Positions 1 through 10,821 of a stretch of DNA of 64,000 nucleotides are shown in pieces. The stretch is from Candidatus Endolissoclinum faulkneri L5 (GTDB taxonomy: Bacteria > Pseudomonadota > Alphaproteobacteria > Thalassobaculales > Thalassobaculaceae). The first letter of the stretch is position 1. Each line of letters opens with the position of its first letter. Location of the stretch: NCBI RefSeq assembly GCF_000510265.1, contig NZ_CP006745.1, positions 827,654 through 891,653 of the forward strand, written 5' to 3'. The position numbers were made by a program, and so were the translations under genes. Below the pieces are notes generated by a model that was given only the letters and a program-made list of their open reading frames with translations, made no database searches and was not told the origin of the DNA.

Positions 1-1
1 A

Positions 2-94
2 TGTGAAGCAATTGAGCGAACAATCGTAGCGGAATACTATCAGCGCTGCTTCAACGATGAGCTAACCGAGCTTGGCGTTGAATTTCCTAATTGA
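2..94 (+). CDS. cobS: CobS, aerobic cobaltochelatase ATPase subunit (3' end only)
   Basis: The reading frame is open from the left window edge and ends in TGA at 92-94. It encodes the last 30 residues, including ERTIVAEYYQRCF. This resembles the C-terminus of CobS as I recall it, where an AEYYQRCFG-like segment is conserved. CobS is the AAA+ ATPase partner of CobT; with CobN they insert cobalt into hydrogenobyrinic acid a,c-diamide in aerobic B12 synthesis. It ends 12 nt before cobT on the same strand, the usual cobS-cobT arrangement. The 5' part lies outside the window, so Walker motifs cannot be checked. Confidence 0.8.
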   Translation, partial: CEAIERTIVAEYYQRCFNDELTELGVEFPN

Positions 95-106
95 CAGCAG
101 ATAACG

Positions 107-1978
107 ATGAATGTGAAAAAAAGCAGCATTCATTCAAATAATCAAGCACTTGAAGACATCAAAACTTCAATAGCAGCTTGCTTGCGAGCAATGTCCGCTA
201 AGATTAACCTTACGGTTATCTACGGCGTACAACCTGCGCTGATTTCTAGCAGCAGTGCTTATTTACCTTTACCAACAAAGCAATTGAATTCAGATGCTCT
301 TGCACATCTACGCGGAGAAGCTGATTCAATTGCTTTGCGTCTAAAGCATCATAATAAGGAAATTCATGCACGCTATGTACCTAAAAGACAAATAGAGCGT
401 AAAATTTTTGAGGCAATGGAGCAAGCAAGAAGTGATGCAATTGGTGCACTTCGCATGGTTGGAGTGGCTCATAATCTATCCATCAAGCTTAATAATAACT
501 TCAAGTCTAAGGATGGTCTAGATAGAGCTAAAAAAAAAGCATTATCCTTAGTAGATGTAATGTACCTTATGGCATGGGAATCGATTACTGGTGAATTACC
601 TCCAAAATGCGTTCAAGAATTAATCGATATATGGCGCCCCTGGGTATACAATAAAGTTGGAAACAATTTAAAAAAACTAATTCTTAACATAGAAAATCAA
701 AATGTTTTTGCCCAGTTGGTTTGTCAAATAATCACAGATCTTGACCTGGAGCCTGATATCTGTAAAGAAAAAACAATCGATGAATATCCAACTACTACCA
801 GCAGCGAATATTGCAATCGGAGTAGCAAAAGCTATGATATAACAAATATTCAAGCACAAACCGCTGATAGTAACATCATAAAGTATATAGAGATTACTAG
901 CCATCCTACTGGATATGATGAAATCAAAAAAGAAGAGAATATTAAGTTGCTCCCAGCAGCAAGCTATTCAGCCAGTTATAGCAAACTGAATAAAGCTCAC
1001 ATAGCAAAACATAAAAAACACTATAGCATTTACACCACAGCATATGATCAAGTAGTGCAAGCAAAAAATCTGTCTACCACTGAAGAGTTGACAAACTTGC
1101 GCGTAAGACTTGATCAACAGGTCAACCATTTGCAAAGATTTATCGGTAAGCTAGCTAATCGTCTTCAACGTTATTTGATGGCTCAGCAAAGTTGTTCCTG
1201 GGAAGTTGATTTGGATAATGGCATACTAGATACAAGTCGATTATCCAGAGTGATTGCATCTCCACTGTATCCACAATCTTACAAGAATGAAAAAAAAACA
1301 AGCTTTCGGGATACTGTCATCATTTTATTAATAGATAATTCGGGATCTATGCGTGGTAGGCCCATTACCATCTCAGCGATTACTGCCGATATACTAACTC
1401 GCACGCTAGAGCGATGCTACGTAAAAGTGGAAATTCTAGGCTTCACAACTATAGATTGGAATGGCGGATCGGCACGCAAACGCTGGATAGCCTCAGGCAG
1501 TCCTCAACAACCTGGTAGACTTAATGATCTACGACATATTATTTACAAGTCAGCTAACTTGCCTTGGCGACTATCTCGTAAATCCCTTGGGCTGATGCTC
1601 CGTGAAGATATATTGAAAGAGAACATCGACGGAGAGGCGTTGATATGGGCATATAATCGTATTATTAGTCGTCCAGAAGAGCGACGTATTCTTATAGTAA
1701 TCTCCGACGGCACACCAGTGGATGATAGTACTTCATCGGTAAATCCCCCCAATTACTTGGAGGAGCACTTGCGTAAAATCATCAAATATATCGAGTCAAG
1801 CTCCTTCGTAGAGCTTGTAGCTATCGGAATTGGTTATGATGTTACACAATATTACCGATGTGCGACTACTATCGTCGATGCCGAGCAGCTTGGGGATGCA
1901 ATCATGAAACATCTGATACTACTATTTAATCAAAACAATAAAGCTTATCGTTTAATGGATAGTATGCGAAAGAAATAA
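107..1978 (+). CDS. cobT: CobT, aerobic cobaltochelatase VWA subunit
   Basis: This 623-residue protein is close to the usual CobT length (about 600-630). The N-terminal third is the CobT domain. The middle (about 225-330) is low-complexity, a region that is acidic and variable in relatives. The C-terminal third is a von Willebrand A domain with an intact MIDAS motif DNSGS at 410-414, followed by [10 protein letters not shown] and the late [10 protein letters not shown] segment. CobT and CobS form the chaperone-like ATPase complex that drives cobalt insertion by CobN. The start lies 12 nt after the cobS stop, so the two are probably co-transcribed. No frameshift or internal stop is present, so the B12 pathway step looks functional here. 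CobN is not in the window. Confidence 0.95.
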   Translation: MNVKKSSIHSNNQALEDIKTSIAACLRAMSAKINLTVIYGVQPALISSSSAYLPLPTKQLNSDALAHLRGEADSIALRLKHHNKEIHARYVPKRQIERKIFEAMEQARSDAIGALRMVGVAHNLSIKLNNNFKSKDGLDRAKKKALSLVDVMYLMAWESITGELPPKCVQELIDIWRPWVYNKVGNNLKKLILNIENQNVFAQLVCQIITDLDLEPDICKEKTIDEYPTTTSSEYCNRSSKSYDITNIQAQTADSNIIKYIEITSHPTGYDEIKKEENIKLLPAASYSASYSKLNKAHIAKHKKHYSIYTTAYDQVVQAKNLSTTEELTNLRVRLDQQVNHLQRFIGKLANRLQRYLMAQQSCSWEVDLDNGILDTSRLSRVIASPLYPQSYKNEKKTSFRDTVIILLIDNSGSMRGRPITISAITADILTRTLERCYVKVEILGFTTIDWNGGSARKRWIASGSPQQPGRLNDLRHIIYKSANLPWRLSRKSLGLMLREDILKENIDGEALIWAYNRIISRPEERRILIVISDGTPVDDSTSSVNPPNYLEEHLRKIIKYIESSSFVELVAIGIGYDVTQYYRCATTIVDAEQLGDAIMKHLILLFNQNNKAYRLMDSMRKK

Positions 1979-3264
1979 TCGATCTTAGATTTGATTGCTT
2001 TTCTTAGCAAGAAGAATTTTACGCTTATTATGCTTATTAAAGACTTTGACAAATATTTATTATCGAGTATTTTTTATTAAACACTAATGCCCGTAAGCCA
2101 CCAGTGAAGGCATTTGCAGCTCAAAAAATGCTTTAAAAAAACTTTAAATTAATCAACTATTATAATTTTACGCAAACTAGCCGCTATTTATCTAAAATTT
2201 AAGTGCTAAAGGATTGTAAGCACAATTCCAATACTCGATAAACTAAAATAGATTTTTGATCTCTATTATTCTAATAAATAATTATATATCAAAACAAAAA
2301 TAATAAGTTGCTTATTATTATGGAGCATATTGTAAGCTGATATCTAATCTGAAGAATGCTATGAAGCGATAACTTAGTAAAATCACGTTTGCTTTAGTAA
2401 AGTCACGTTTGCTCCCATCTATAAAATATAGAATATAACTAGGTTGTTGTAAAAGGTAGTATATGCTTTTTATTTTTTGATAAAATAATCATGAACCTTA
2501 TGAGCGATACGAAAATAATCCTTTTGCGAGTATTGTTACAATATTTTTGTGAATATCTTTATTAAATAATAGGTTACCTGAATTGATTGCTGATTATTTA
2601 TAAATACGTAAAATTTTATGTATTGTTACTTTAAGCTTTCCGATTGATTAACAATCTTCTTAAGGTAACCAACGCCAATAGTTATTAGACTCTTTATTAA
2701 ACCAAAATTTAAGTTAAGAATAGCTTTTTATTAGTTACTTGCAATAATAATTATATTATTTTAACGCTAAGCTAATATTTTTAGTTTTTAAGAATATTAA
2801 CCCATTCATTCCTATTAACACTCTGTTTAATAAAAAATAGCTCAAAAACCAAATCGATAAATCCTTGTTATAATTAGATAAACTTTTCGCTTATTAATCA
2901 TATTTTAAAACAATAAAAAAATATTTTATTTAATCCACAGTCAAATCACAAACAAAAACTTTCCTCCAATCTGAAATTAACTAATTAATATCTAAAAACG
3001 CTAATAAAATACCAAAACATAACATACTTTCAATTATTTTAAAGCAATTAATGAGAAAGTTTTTTTTTCTTAGTAACTACAAGATTCAATATTACATCAA
3101 GGACTACTTAGTAACGCACTTTTAATTATAAAAATTTTTAGAAAGCAAATGCTCAATTTTATATATAAACAATTAATAACTAGCTACTTTAGATTAAAAG
3201 TGCTATAGTAATATGCTAAGAAAATATTTTTTATTTATGGCTTACAAAAATTATTCTTTTAATG
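1979..3264. other. Gene desert between convergent cobT and bolA
   Basis: This holds 1.29 kb of very AT-rich DNA with no recognisable gene or remnant. There is a near-perfect tandem pair of about 20 bp around 2374-2411 (repeated 'agtaaaatcacgtttgct' with one difference). There is also a small hairpin at 2299-2319 with 9-bp arms and a 3-nt loop. Confidence 0.7.
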
Positions 3265-3540
3265 TTATTCTAAACATTCATTAGGCGAACGCAGCATCAT
3301 AGAAACAGCATGAATACGATTGTCCAACTCTTCTGCAATAACATTATGGACCATCCGATAACGCTGTACTTTACTTACTTTATCAAAAGTACGCGATGTA
3401 ATAATTATACGAAAATGAGTTTCTGATCCTGAACAGTTACCTAAATGACCAATGTGCATATAGGACTCATCTATGATTTCCATCACAGACGGAGTAAAAG
3501 CGTTTTGAAGCTTAATTCGCATAGTGTTAGCTATAGTCAT
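3265..3540 (-). CDS. bolA: BolA family protein
   Basis: The family pattern is clear: a KLQNAFTP N-terminus, an IIDESYMHIGHLGN segment matching the BolA DES.HAGH motif, then ETHFRIIITS and a final helix with NRIHAV. BolA proteins bind Fe-S clusters with monothiol glutaredoxins and act in iron and stress control. I chose the ATG at 3540 rather than the in-frame ATG at 3588. An AAAGGA Shine-Dalgarno sits about 8 nt upstream of 3540, nothing similar precedes 3588, and 91 residues is the usual BolA length. In relatives bolA, a DnaJ-domain gene and cobS-cobT are often neighbours; here bolA converges on cobT across 1.3 kb. RYR replaces the common RHR in the V.RHR..V segment, a mild change. Confidence 0.88.
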   Translation of the reverse strand: MTIANTMRIKLQNAFTPSVMEIIDESYMHIGHLGNCSGSETHFRIIITSRTFDKVSKVQRYRMVHNVIAEELDNRIHAVSMMLRSPNECLE

Positions 3541-3588
3541 CTGCAGAATCCTTTCTGCTAATTTAATAAAGTTGCTAGCAGCATTCAT

Positions 3589-5323
3589 TATTTAATTTTT
3601 GTTTATTTAAAATATGATAGCCTTCATTATTTTAATTTTTATCTGTTGAATTTAATTTTATGCTGTAATAATATTCTTTATTAGAAGATGATAATGCGAA
3701 GTATCTACGATGATTATAGTAATATTATTCAAGTAATATTATTCTCAGAGAATGGCTTTATAGAAGCTTTCTTTGCTTGATCATTTGCTCTATGCTTGCT
3801 AACGATAAAATACCCAAGTTATCTACACAGCTATTCCATTAAATATAAAGAAAATAAATTAATTCTTATTTATTAGATTTCTTAGGATCTTAATTTATAA
3901 TAAAATTAAGGCCAAAAAATATTCCTAAGATACTTAATAGATGACTAAACTTTACACAGAAAAGATGTATATCTAGTACCAGGCTATCGTTTAAACAAGA
4001 AGCTATTAACCCATTAGATATTTTTAGGTTTATGGTTGATAATTTAACCTATAAAATGCTTATTACTGAGCAGTCAATGATCATAAAAACAGCCTTTAAA
4101 TACGCATTTTCGTCGAGTAAGGAAAAATTAGGATAATACTTAACACGTTTACATAAAAAAATTCAAAGATAAATGATAAGGTTTGTTCAGTGAGGCATAT
4201 ACTTAGCAATAATCATTGCTGCAGATTAGCTCATTTATAGCAACTTATATTAAATAATTTTAATAAAGCAGAATTACTCAAATAACCGCTTTATTGAGAT
4301 ATTATGCATATAAGTATTTCTTCCAAAGTTACTATAATTTTAAGCCTGAAGTATACTGCACAATCGTTAATTATTTAATTGATCACCGATCATAGATATA
4401 TAAATTAGTATACATTCATCTAGCTAAGATGCAATGGAGTTTTCTTATCGTAAGATACAATCTTATCAATAAAGTATTTTAAATATTCATTTATGGTTAT
4501 TCCTTAGTTAAACAATTATAAGCTAGTCTTATATAAACTAGCATATTTTGCTAAAGCAAAAACTAATTAAGACTTTGAATTAAAACAAAACTAAATAAAT
4601 TTACAATATCATTTTTCCAGTCTAAAAATACTCCATTAGCTACTTGAGTTAAAAAAATAGATTAATGATTCTACTTACGGCTAAATATAAATTACTTTAA
4701 AAAGCATTAACTAATGGATTAGTCAATAACTTCTTCCTTAGTAGTAATGTTATAATTTTTAATAGTGAACAAAAAACAATTTCTATAAGCATCAAACAAG
4801 TCAACACAATTGTCTTTTCAAGAAAACTTTTTGAATCATTCAGAAATTTTATAGATTAAAATTATCAACAAAAATTTTTAAGATTAAGTTTAATTGTATT
4901 CATATTTAATTCATAAATGATTTTTTATTATCGATAAATAAAAGATCAGCGAATTTTAAATATTTTGATTACTTCTAATAAAGCTAATTATTATCTTGCT
5001 TTATACGAAAAGATACACATAAAATATGTGCTAGACAACTGAAACAATCTTTACAAAGCATAATACTAAAATTTAAAATAACCAAAACCAAATAAATTGA
5101 CCATTATTAACGAGCTGTTCACGTAATAGTTGCTGTTTAATACATATCTAAATTATTCAAAACATAATAATATTAATATTATAATTCATTAATGTTTTTT
5201 TCATAAAATTTCTATACGCTATATAATTATGACTATGTATCTATAGATACACTTTCATTAGTATTCTGCTCAACATTCTTGTTGCACAGCAACAAAAACT
5301 CATAACTATTTTAAGGAACTTTC
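3589..5323. other. Gene desert upstream of bolA and the SDR gene
   Basis: This is 1.74 kb of AT-rich DNA between divergent bolA and the SDR gene. I see no coding remnant. A short hairpin (ttttgct / agcaaaa) lies at 4546-4561. A TATAAT hexamer at 5222-5227, about 100 nt before the SDR start, is a possible -10 element without a convincing -35. Confidence 0.65.
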
Positions 5324-6004
5324 GTGCAAACAATTTTTATAACTGGAGCCAACCGAGGCATTGGACTTGAGCTTGCAAAACAATATGCTGCTGACAACTG
5401 GCGTGTTATCGCAACCTGTCGTAATCCTGCTACCGCCGATAGTCTTCGAATTGTGAAGGGAGACGTTGTAATTTACTCACTAGATGTAAATGACGTTACT
5501 GAAATTGATTTATTGGTTGATGAGCTAAAGAAGCAGCCAATTGACGTGCTATTCAACAATGCTGGGGTAAATATAAACAAAGTAACTTCGATCGGGGACA
5601 TAGATTATGATGCTTGGCGTAGAACTATGGAAACTAATGTTTTTGCGCCAATTCGCCTAGCTTGGAAGTTTAAAAAGAACGTATTAAGCAGCTCTCATAA
5701 GGTGATGGCCTTCACTAGCTCATTAATGGGGTCTATTGAACTTAACCGTGGAGGAAATGCAGTTTATAGGTCATCGAAGACAGCTCTAAATATGGCAGCA
5801 AACTGTTTAGCAAAGGAGTTGGCTCGCCATGGAATAATTACAGCTATTTTACATCCTGGCCATGTCCAAACCGACATGGGAGGTAAGAACGCGCCAGTCA
5901 CAGTGACTGATAGTGTGATAGGAATGCGTAATATTATTGCCAACTTAACGCCCGAAGACAACTCATGCTTCATGAACTACGACGCTAAACGGTATCCTTG
6001 GTAA
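5324..6004 (+). CDS. Short-chain dehydrogenase/reductase (SDR) family oxidoreductase
   Basis: This 226-residue classical SDR has the nucleotide-binding motif TGANRGIG at 7-14, an NNAG motif near residue 80, a TSS segment near 130 that can supply the catalytic serine, and the catalytic pair in YRSSK at 148-152. The substrate cannot be told from sequence. The family reduces or oxidises carbonyls and alcohols with NAD(P). The start is GTG, supported by AAGGAAC about 7 nt upstream. It is slightly shorter than the usual 240-250 residues but has all catalytic residues. It stands alone, with deserts of over 1 kb on both sides. Confidence 0.9.
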   Translation: MQTIFITGANRGIGLELAKQYAADNWRVIATCRNPATADSLRIVKGDVVIYSLDVNDVTEIDLLVDELKKQPIDVLFNNAGVNINKVTSIGDIDYDAWRRTMETNVFAPIRLAWKFKKNVLSSSHKVMAFTSSLMGSIELNRGGNAVYRSSKTALNMAANCLAKELARHGIITAILHPGHVQTDMGGKNAPVTVTDSVIGMRNIIANLTPEDNSCFMNYDAKRYPW

Positions 6005-6101
6005 GGTTGACAAATTTACAAATGAAACTATTGAGAATCACTTAATCATGTATTATGAGATAACCTAGAGTCGTAACTAAATCTTGGCTTTTACTTTTTG
6101 T

Positions 6102-6148
6102 TGATTAATTGTATACTATTATATAAAATAATAGTATACAATTAATCA
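6102..6148. repeat. Perfect 21-bp inverted repeat (AT-rich hairpin)
   Basis: Arms 6102-6122 and 6128-6148 pair without mismatch around a 5-nt loop (ATAAA). The arms contain TTAATTGTATACTATTAT and its complement. It lies about 100 nt downstream of the SDR stop and could end its transcript, although it lacks the GC-rich stem of a textbook terminator. Confidence 0.85.
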
Positions 6149-6221
6149 GATAATAATATAACAATTATAAAACGCTTTAGAATTACTAGTGGTAGAATTT
6201 AATAGTTCAATATTGAATAGG

Positions 6222-6254
6222 ACTATCGAAATTTGTTAGACGATAGTTTTTTTT
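6222..6254 (+). terminator. Intrinsic-terminator-like hairpin
   Basis: A 7-bp stem (ACTATCG 6222-6228 with CGATAGT 6241-6247, extendable by one G-U pair) and a 12-nt loop are followed directly by a run of Ts to 6254. This has the form of a rho-independent terminator on the + strand. It is about 220 nt downstream of the SDR stop, so it could end that transcript or an unrecognised small RNA. Confidence 0.45.
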
Positions 6255-6321
6255 GATAAATGAGGCTAGCGACGGAACAAAATATAAACAACGTATGGCA
6301 ATTAACAGGAGTATTTTTATT

Positions 6322-6453
6322 ATGAGAGTCTATTCTACAAATCAATTAGATTAAGCTTCCAGTACAAATGATCGTAGGCTGCTTAATTCAAGTCTAATAA
6401 AAGTTTGTTTAAACAAACCAGCTATAGGCAAGTCAACCAAAAAAAATAAATGA
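6322..6453 (+). pseudogene. Possible remnant of a small gene with one in-frame stop
   Basis: An AACAGGAG Shine-Dalgarno at 6304-6311 precedes an ATG at 6322. Ten codons (MRVYSTNQLD) follow, then TAA at 6352-6354, then about 32 further codons in the same frame ending near 6453. It sits just after a terminator-like hairpin. It could be a decayed gene of about 43 codons, a leader peptide, or chance. I recognise no family. Confidence 0.2.
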
Positions 6454-7291
6454 TTATAAACCATAATTTTATGCCTAGATCATTAAAATTAGAGTTAAAT
6501 TGTTCGCAAATGGTTGTTTGCGCCTAACTGAATAAATTTGATAGATATTTTAATCACTCGCTTAATGATAGACCTTGTTTATTTTAAGCTAAGGTTTTTT
6601 TGCTTGAAGCTTCACAATATTTAGTATAAAATAACCATTACCATTTATTTAAGATAACTCGTATTATACAGATTATAGAATCTATATAATACGAGTTATA
6701 GAATCTATATAATATGAAATTATGTTTAGATCAACACAGTAAATTAATATACAGTTAATGAATTCTTATTTGTTGTCAAATTAACTCTATCAAAAACCAC
6801 AATCATCCCTAATTTATATTTCATGAGTAATTTATTATAGTAATAGTTTCATTCATTCTTTTTTTTGCAACTATTAATAATTTCTTAAGGAAATTTCCTG
6901 CTTTAGAAAATACAACATTGTTTAAGTTAAAAAAAAACTAAATGATACAAATCAAAATCATTTTTCAGAGTAATAGCTTTAGTATACATACGTTTTAGAT
7001 TGATTGAGTAAAAGTAAATAAGGAATCACAATCAAGCTTAGAGATACTCAAACAGAATTCCTTGTAATAATATAGATGTATGAGTCATGCCAAAAACATC
7101 TTAAATTAATTACAATAACTAATCCATAAATTAATTAGTTAAGCGATATAAGCAAAATCAGCTTAACTATACAGTCTTAGTAATACTAATCAGAAGAACT
7201 CTCTAACAAAAATAAACAAACAATACTTTTAATTATTTTAGATAATACTCTGGTTTAAACACAAAGTAAGAAGCAGTACAAAAATGATCAG

Positions 7292-7564
7292 ATGATGAAT
7301 CAATTCATTAACGTAAATGCTGTATCCCTATCAAATAAGGGTTTAGCTAGGATGCCGCGTTACGGTTGTTATAAAAGAAGAGTAAAAAAGCTAAAAATTG
7401 CAGTGTCTATACAAATGCTGCTATTGCTGCATTTAGTAGCTGCTCGATGTCATAAAATATTAAACAAAAACATGCCAACAATTTTAGCATCTTGTGATGA
7501 TGCAATCAAATATCCTTTATATAAAGATGAATTAGCGATAAAATTTGAATGTATAAGACGTTGA
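7292..7564 (+). CDS. Hypothetical 90-residue protein
   Basis: I do not recognise a family. The predicted protein is basic, with a KRRVKKLK cluster around residues 29-36, then a short hydrophobic stretch (MLLLLHLVAA) that could be a weak membrane segment. Its base composition is less AT-rich than the flanking DNA. A 9-bp hairpin (7601-7621) lies 37 nt after the stop. Both facts mildly favour a real or recently functional gene. There is no convincing Shine-Dalgarno. It could be a relic of a larger gene or a chance ORF. Confidence 0.3.
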   Translation: MMNQFINVNAVSLSNKGLARMPRYGCYKRRVKKLKIAVSIQMLLLLHLVAARCHKILNKNMPTILASCDDAIKYPLYKDELAIKFECIRR

Positions 7565-7952
7565 AATCAATAATAACTAGCAGGAATTTAACATAGACAG
7601 AGCTACTAACTATTAGTAGCTGATTTATTAAATCTATCGCTCAAAGACAAATTATTTTTCGCTAAAGTAGCCATTAAAATTGCTCCACTACTTATAACAA
7701 TACAATGCACGGGGTGTGCTCATTGTTTGGTCAATAACAGTAATTCTAAGTGAAATTGCTTTGAAATGAGAAGAAGAAAAGCATTTTAGCATAAGTTATA
7801 CGGGTTTGTATACATGTTATTGCAGCTATAATTCGCAATACAATAAACTAATTACATCAAAAATTCATCCTAGCCACCTCAATCAAGAATAGAATATTGT
7901 ATGCAAATACAGTTTTAGCAATACTAAATAAAAATAGCTTATATTTGTTTTA
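7565..7952. other. Intergenic region downstream of convergent ORFs
   Basis: Apart from the hairpin AGCTACTAA / TTAGTAGCT (7601-7609 with 7613-7621, 3-nt loop), I see nothing. It may end transcription of the preceding 90-codon ORF. Confidence 0.6.
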
Positions 7953-9164
7953 TTAGCTCATTGCCTTCTGCAGATTATCATTCAACTGAGTAATAAACTC
8001 CTGTGTTTCCAGCCAAGGCTGATTCGGACCAATCAGCGTAGCTAAATCCCTAGTCATCAAACCACTTTCTACAGTTTCCATACAAACCTTCTCTAAGGTA
8101 TTAGCAAAATTAGCAACTTCAGGAGTATCGTCAAATTTAGCTCTAAAGTACAAACCACGGGTCCAGGCAAATATTGAAGCGATAGAATTAGTTGAAGTAA
8201 GATAACCTTGCTGGTACTGGCGATAATGACGAGTTATCGTACCGTGAGCAGCCTCAGTTTGAACAACTTTTCCATCTGACGTCATCAGTACTGAGGTCAT
8301 CAAACCAAGCGACCCAAACCCCTGAGCTACTGCGTCAGACTGCACATCACCATCATAGTTTTTGCATGCCCAAACAAATTTTCCAGAGGATCTCAACACC
8401 CATGCAACCATGTCATCAATTAATCGATGTTCGTAGAAGATATCTTTAGAGTCAAAATCGGATTTAAACTCACATTCAAAAATTTCTTTAAATAGATCTT
8501 TAAAGCGACTATCATAGTTTTGAAGAATAGTATTTTTGGTAGATAAATATAGTGGCCAACCAAGGTCAGAAGCGTAATTGAAGCAAGCCCGCGCAAATTC
8601 GCGAATTGAATCATCTATGTTATACATGGCCAAGGCAATGCCGCTGGTTGGAAAATCGCAAACATCCCTAATGATAGGATCGCCATTTTCGGGTTGAAAA
8701 ATAAGCGTCAGTTTGCCGGGGCCGTCAACTAAAAAATCGGTAGCGCTATACTGATCAGCGAAAGCGTGACGTGCTATAACAATTGGCTTGGACCAACCGG
8801 TCACAATACGAGGAATATTATTAAAAATAATCGGATGGCGAAACACCGTACCACCTAAAGTGTTACGTATTGTGGCATTCGGTGAACGCCATATTTTTTT
8901 CAGATGAAATTCATCTGCTCTATCGTAATTAGGAGTAATTGTTGCACACTTTACACCGACTCCATACTCTTTAATAGCATCAGCAGAAGCAATAGTAATC
9001 TGGTCTTTCGTTTTGTCACGAACCATAATGCCAAGATCATAATATTTTATGTCAACGCATAGATATGGTAAAATTAATTTCTCTTTGATCATTTGCCAAA
9101 TGATCCTTGCCATCTCATCGCCATCAAGTTCTACTATTGGCCTGGCTACTTTAATTTTATCCAT
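7953..9164 (-). CDS. icd: NADP-dependent isocitrate dehydrogenase (eukaryote-like type)
   Basis: This 403-residue TCA-cycle enzyme oxidatively decarboxylates isocitrate to 2-oxoglutarate. It belongs to the type II, eukaryote-like NADP-IDH group common in alphaproteobacteria. It begins [18 protein letters not shown] and carries the substrate-binding SPNATIRN segment near residue 94. [21 protein letters not shown] supplies metal-ligand aspartates, and [10 protein letters not shown] belongs to the coenzyme site. Length is typical (about 404). An AAGGGA Shine-Dalgarno lies 8 nt before the ATG. In many alphaproteobacteria icd follows recA-alaS; here it is about 51 kb from alaS, so the block has been rearranged. 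It is followed in the same direction by nothing; the LOG gene lies just upstream. Confidence 0.96.
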   Translation of the reverse strand: MDKIKVARPIVELDGDEMARIIWQMIKEKLILPYLCVDIKYYDLGIMVRDKTKDQITIASADAIKEYGVGVKCATITPNYDRADEFHLKKIWRSPNATIRNTLGGTVFRHPIIFNNIPRIVTGWSKPIVIARHAFADQYSATDFLVDGPGKLTLIFQPENGDPIIRDVCDFPTSGIALAMYNIDDSIREFARACFNYASDLGWPLYLSTKNTILQNYDSRFKDLFKEIFECEFKSDFDSKDIFYEHRLIDDMVAWVLRSSGKFVWACKNYDGDVQSDAVAQGFGSLGLMTSVLMTSDGKVVQTEAAHGTITRHYRQYQQGYLTSTNSIASIFAWTRGLYFRAKFDDTPEVANFANTLEKVCMETVESGLMTRDLATLIGPNQPWLETQEFITQLNDNLQKAMS

Positions 9165-9264
9165 TTGTAAATCCCTTAATTATTTTTATAGCCCCTATAC
9201 CTCAACAAACTAAGGCAGCATAACTTTAAATTTGAAAATATGTAGACTTAACTTTTTATTATAA

Positions 9265-9831
9265 TTATTTTTCTTGAGCTGGCCAATTACTAATCACCTC
9301 AAATACTTCACTTGTTGTACTGACTGTTTTGTAGAGATCCCGATTTTTTTCTGGGGTAAAACCAGAAGCTATAGTATGATCAATCAGTGAAAACAATGGC
9401 TTCCAAAATCCATTAATATCAAGCATAACCAATGGCTTATCCAATAATTTAAGTTGTAACCATACTAGCACCTCAATAGTTTCATCTATAGTGCCTAGGC
9501 CGCCCGGTAGTACTACAAAAGCATCCGCAAGATCGTACATGAGACTTTTACGTTCATGAATGCTATCAGTCACCAATAACTCATCCTGTCTTACATGGCT
9601 AACTTCCGCATTCTGCAAGACTTTTGTGATGACGCCAATTACTTGACCACCAGCCGACAAAGTAGCATGTGCTGCTAGCCCCATCAGACCAACTGGGGTG
9701 CCTCCATAGATCAGCGTACCGCCACGTGTGCCAATTACCCAACCTATTTCACTCGCTGCTTTCTTATAAATCTTATCAACATTCGAAGATGATCCACAAA
9801 AGAGACAAATAGCCTGAGATAAATTACTCAT
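9265..9831 (-). CDS. LOG family protein (cytokinin riboside 5'-monophosphate phosphoribohydrolase-like)
   Basis: This 188-residue Rossmann-like protein has the LOG signature PGGLGTIDE at 109-117 and an upstream HERKSLM segment at 92-98. The N-terminal half has ICLFCGSSSN and IYGGTPVGLMG, where the common pattern is YGGG..GLMG. Family members remove ribose phosphate from nucleoside 5'-monophosphates; some make cytokinin bases and others act in nucleotide housekeeping. Length is typical. It is 100 nt upstream of icd on the same strand, so the two may be co-transcribed. The physiological substrate cannot be inferred here. Confidence 0.9.
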   Translation of the reverse strand: MSNLSQAICLFCGSSSNVDKIYKKAASEIGWVIGTRGGTLIYGGTPVGLMGLAAHATLSAGGQVIGVITKVLQNAEVSHVRQDELLVTDSIHERKSLMYDLADAFVVLPGGLGTIDETIEVLVWLQLKLLDKPLVMLDINGFWKPLFSLIDHTIASGFTPEKNRDLYKTVSTTSEVFEVISNWPAQEK

Positions 9832-10821
9832 ACAAAATCTTTCACGGTGATTAACCAGACAAGGTCATATTCCAGAAGTGTATGATTAGGTAATACACAT
9901 CAATTATAACTTTGACCTAAGTTAAGTAAACAACAAGTTGAAAATTTTAGCGCTAGCAAGGTATCGCATAACAATAAAAGAAATAATGCTTATAGCTCTC
10001 GCAAAGCATCGTTAGTGATAATTTTTATATATACAAAAACTGCTGAAAGCTAACAGATTAAAGTTAGCAAATTAGCTTATTATAATAAGATCTTATTACT
10101 ATGGTTGTAGATAATCTTGGCTAGATATATTGCATGGTCGATTAGCGAAATGCTAGTAATTAAAGACTATTGACTTTGATTGATAGATAGTAAGTAAGAA
10201 AGCTAATATAATCTTTTAAAAATTCTTTTAGAAAATCTCAGTGCGTCGCAAGTAATTGTTAGCTTTTGCTAGCACTTGGCCAAACTTATTGCATGAATTT
10301 CTAGTATATTGGATAAACAAGAATTCCGATATTGGCCTTTCTATTTAAAATATATATTAAGATTATGGTGTAATATCATTGATAAATTATCGTTTTTAGT
10401 AAAAATTTCAAAAATAATAAGTAATTTTTACATCTTTAGTCTTAAAGTTAATTATGCAAAAGTTTAAATCAACTATAGATTCATTAGATATCCTGCATTA
10501 GACAATAAAAAATCTTTAAGGCGATGACTTTAAGATAACTTTAAGATATAAGTCCCTAATTAGACAATGGTCTTTGAATATCTAAAGCGCTATAAACAAT
10601 ACGATAAATTTTACAATTTATTCTATCGTAATTTTTTTGTAGAGCCCAATAATCATAATGATCCAATCCTTCATTAAGGATTAATGGCAATACTAATTGC
10701 TCTCATAACAGCAATATTTGTATTCACAAACTGACATTACGTAGCTAAAAATTTATCATCTATACAACCTCTCGTTAGCAGATTATTCTATAGCAATGGC
10801 AAACCGTAGATAAAGTTTATC
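9832..10821. other. Intergenic region upstream of psd and the LOG gene
   Basis: This is 0.99 kb between divergent transcription units and should contain both promoters. I find no clear -35/-10 pair and no coding remnant. Confidence 0.6.

Larger units (their letters stand above)
6005..7291. other. Gene desert with hairpins and a broken mini-ORF
   Basis: This 1.29 kb region holds a 21-bp perfect hairpin (6102-6148), a terminator-like hairpin (6222-6254) and a short ORF with a good ribosome site interrupted by a stop (6322-6453). It also holds a 19-bp direct repeat of period 23 at 6673-6714, overlapped by an 11-bp inverted repeat (6658-6668 with 6685-6695). Nothing else is recognisable. Confidence 0.65.
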
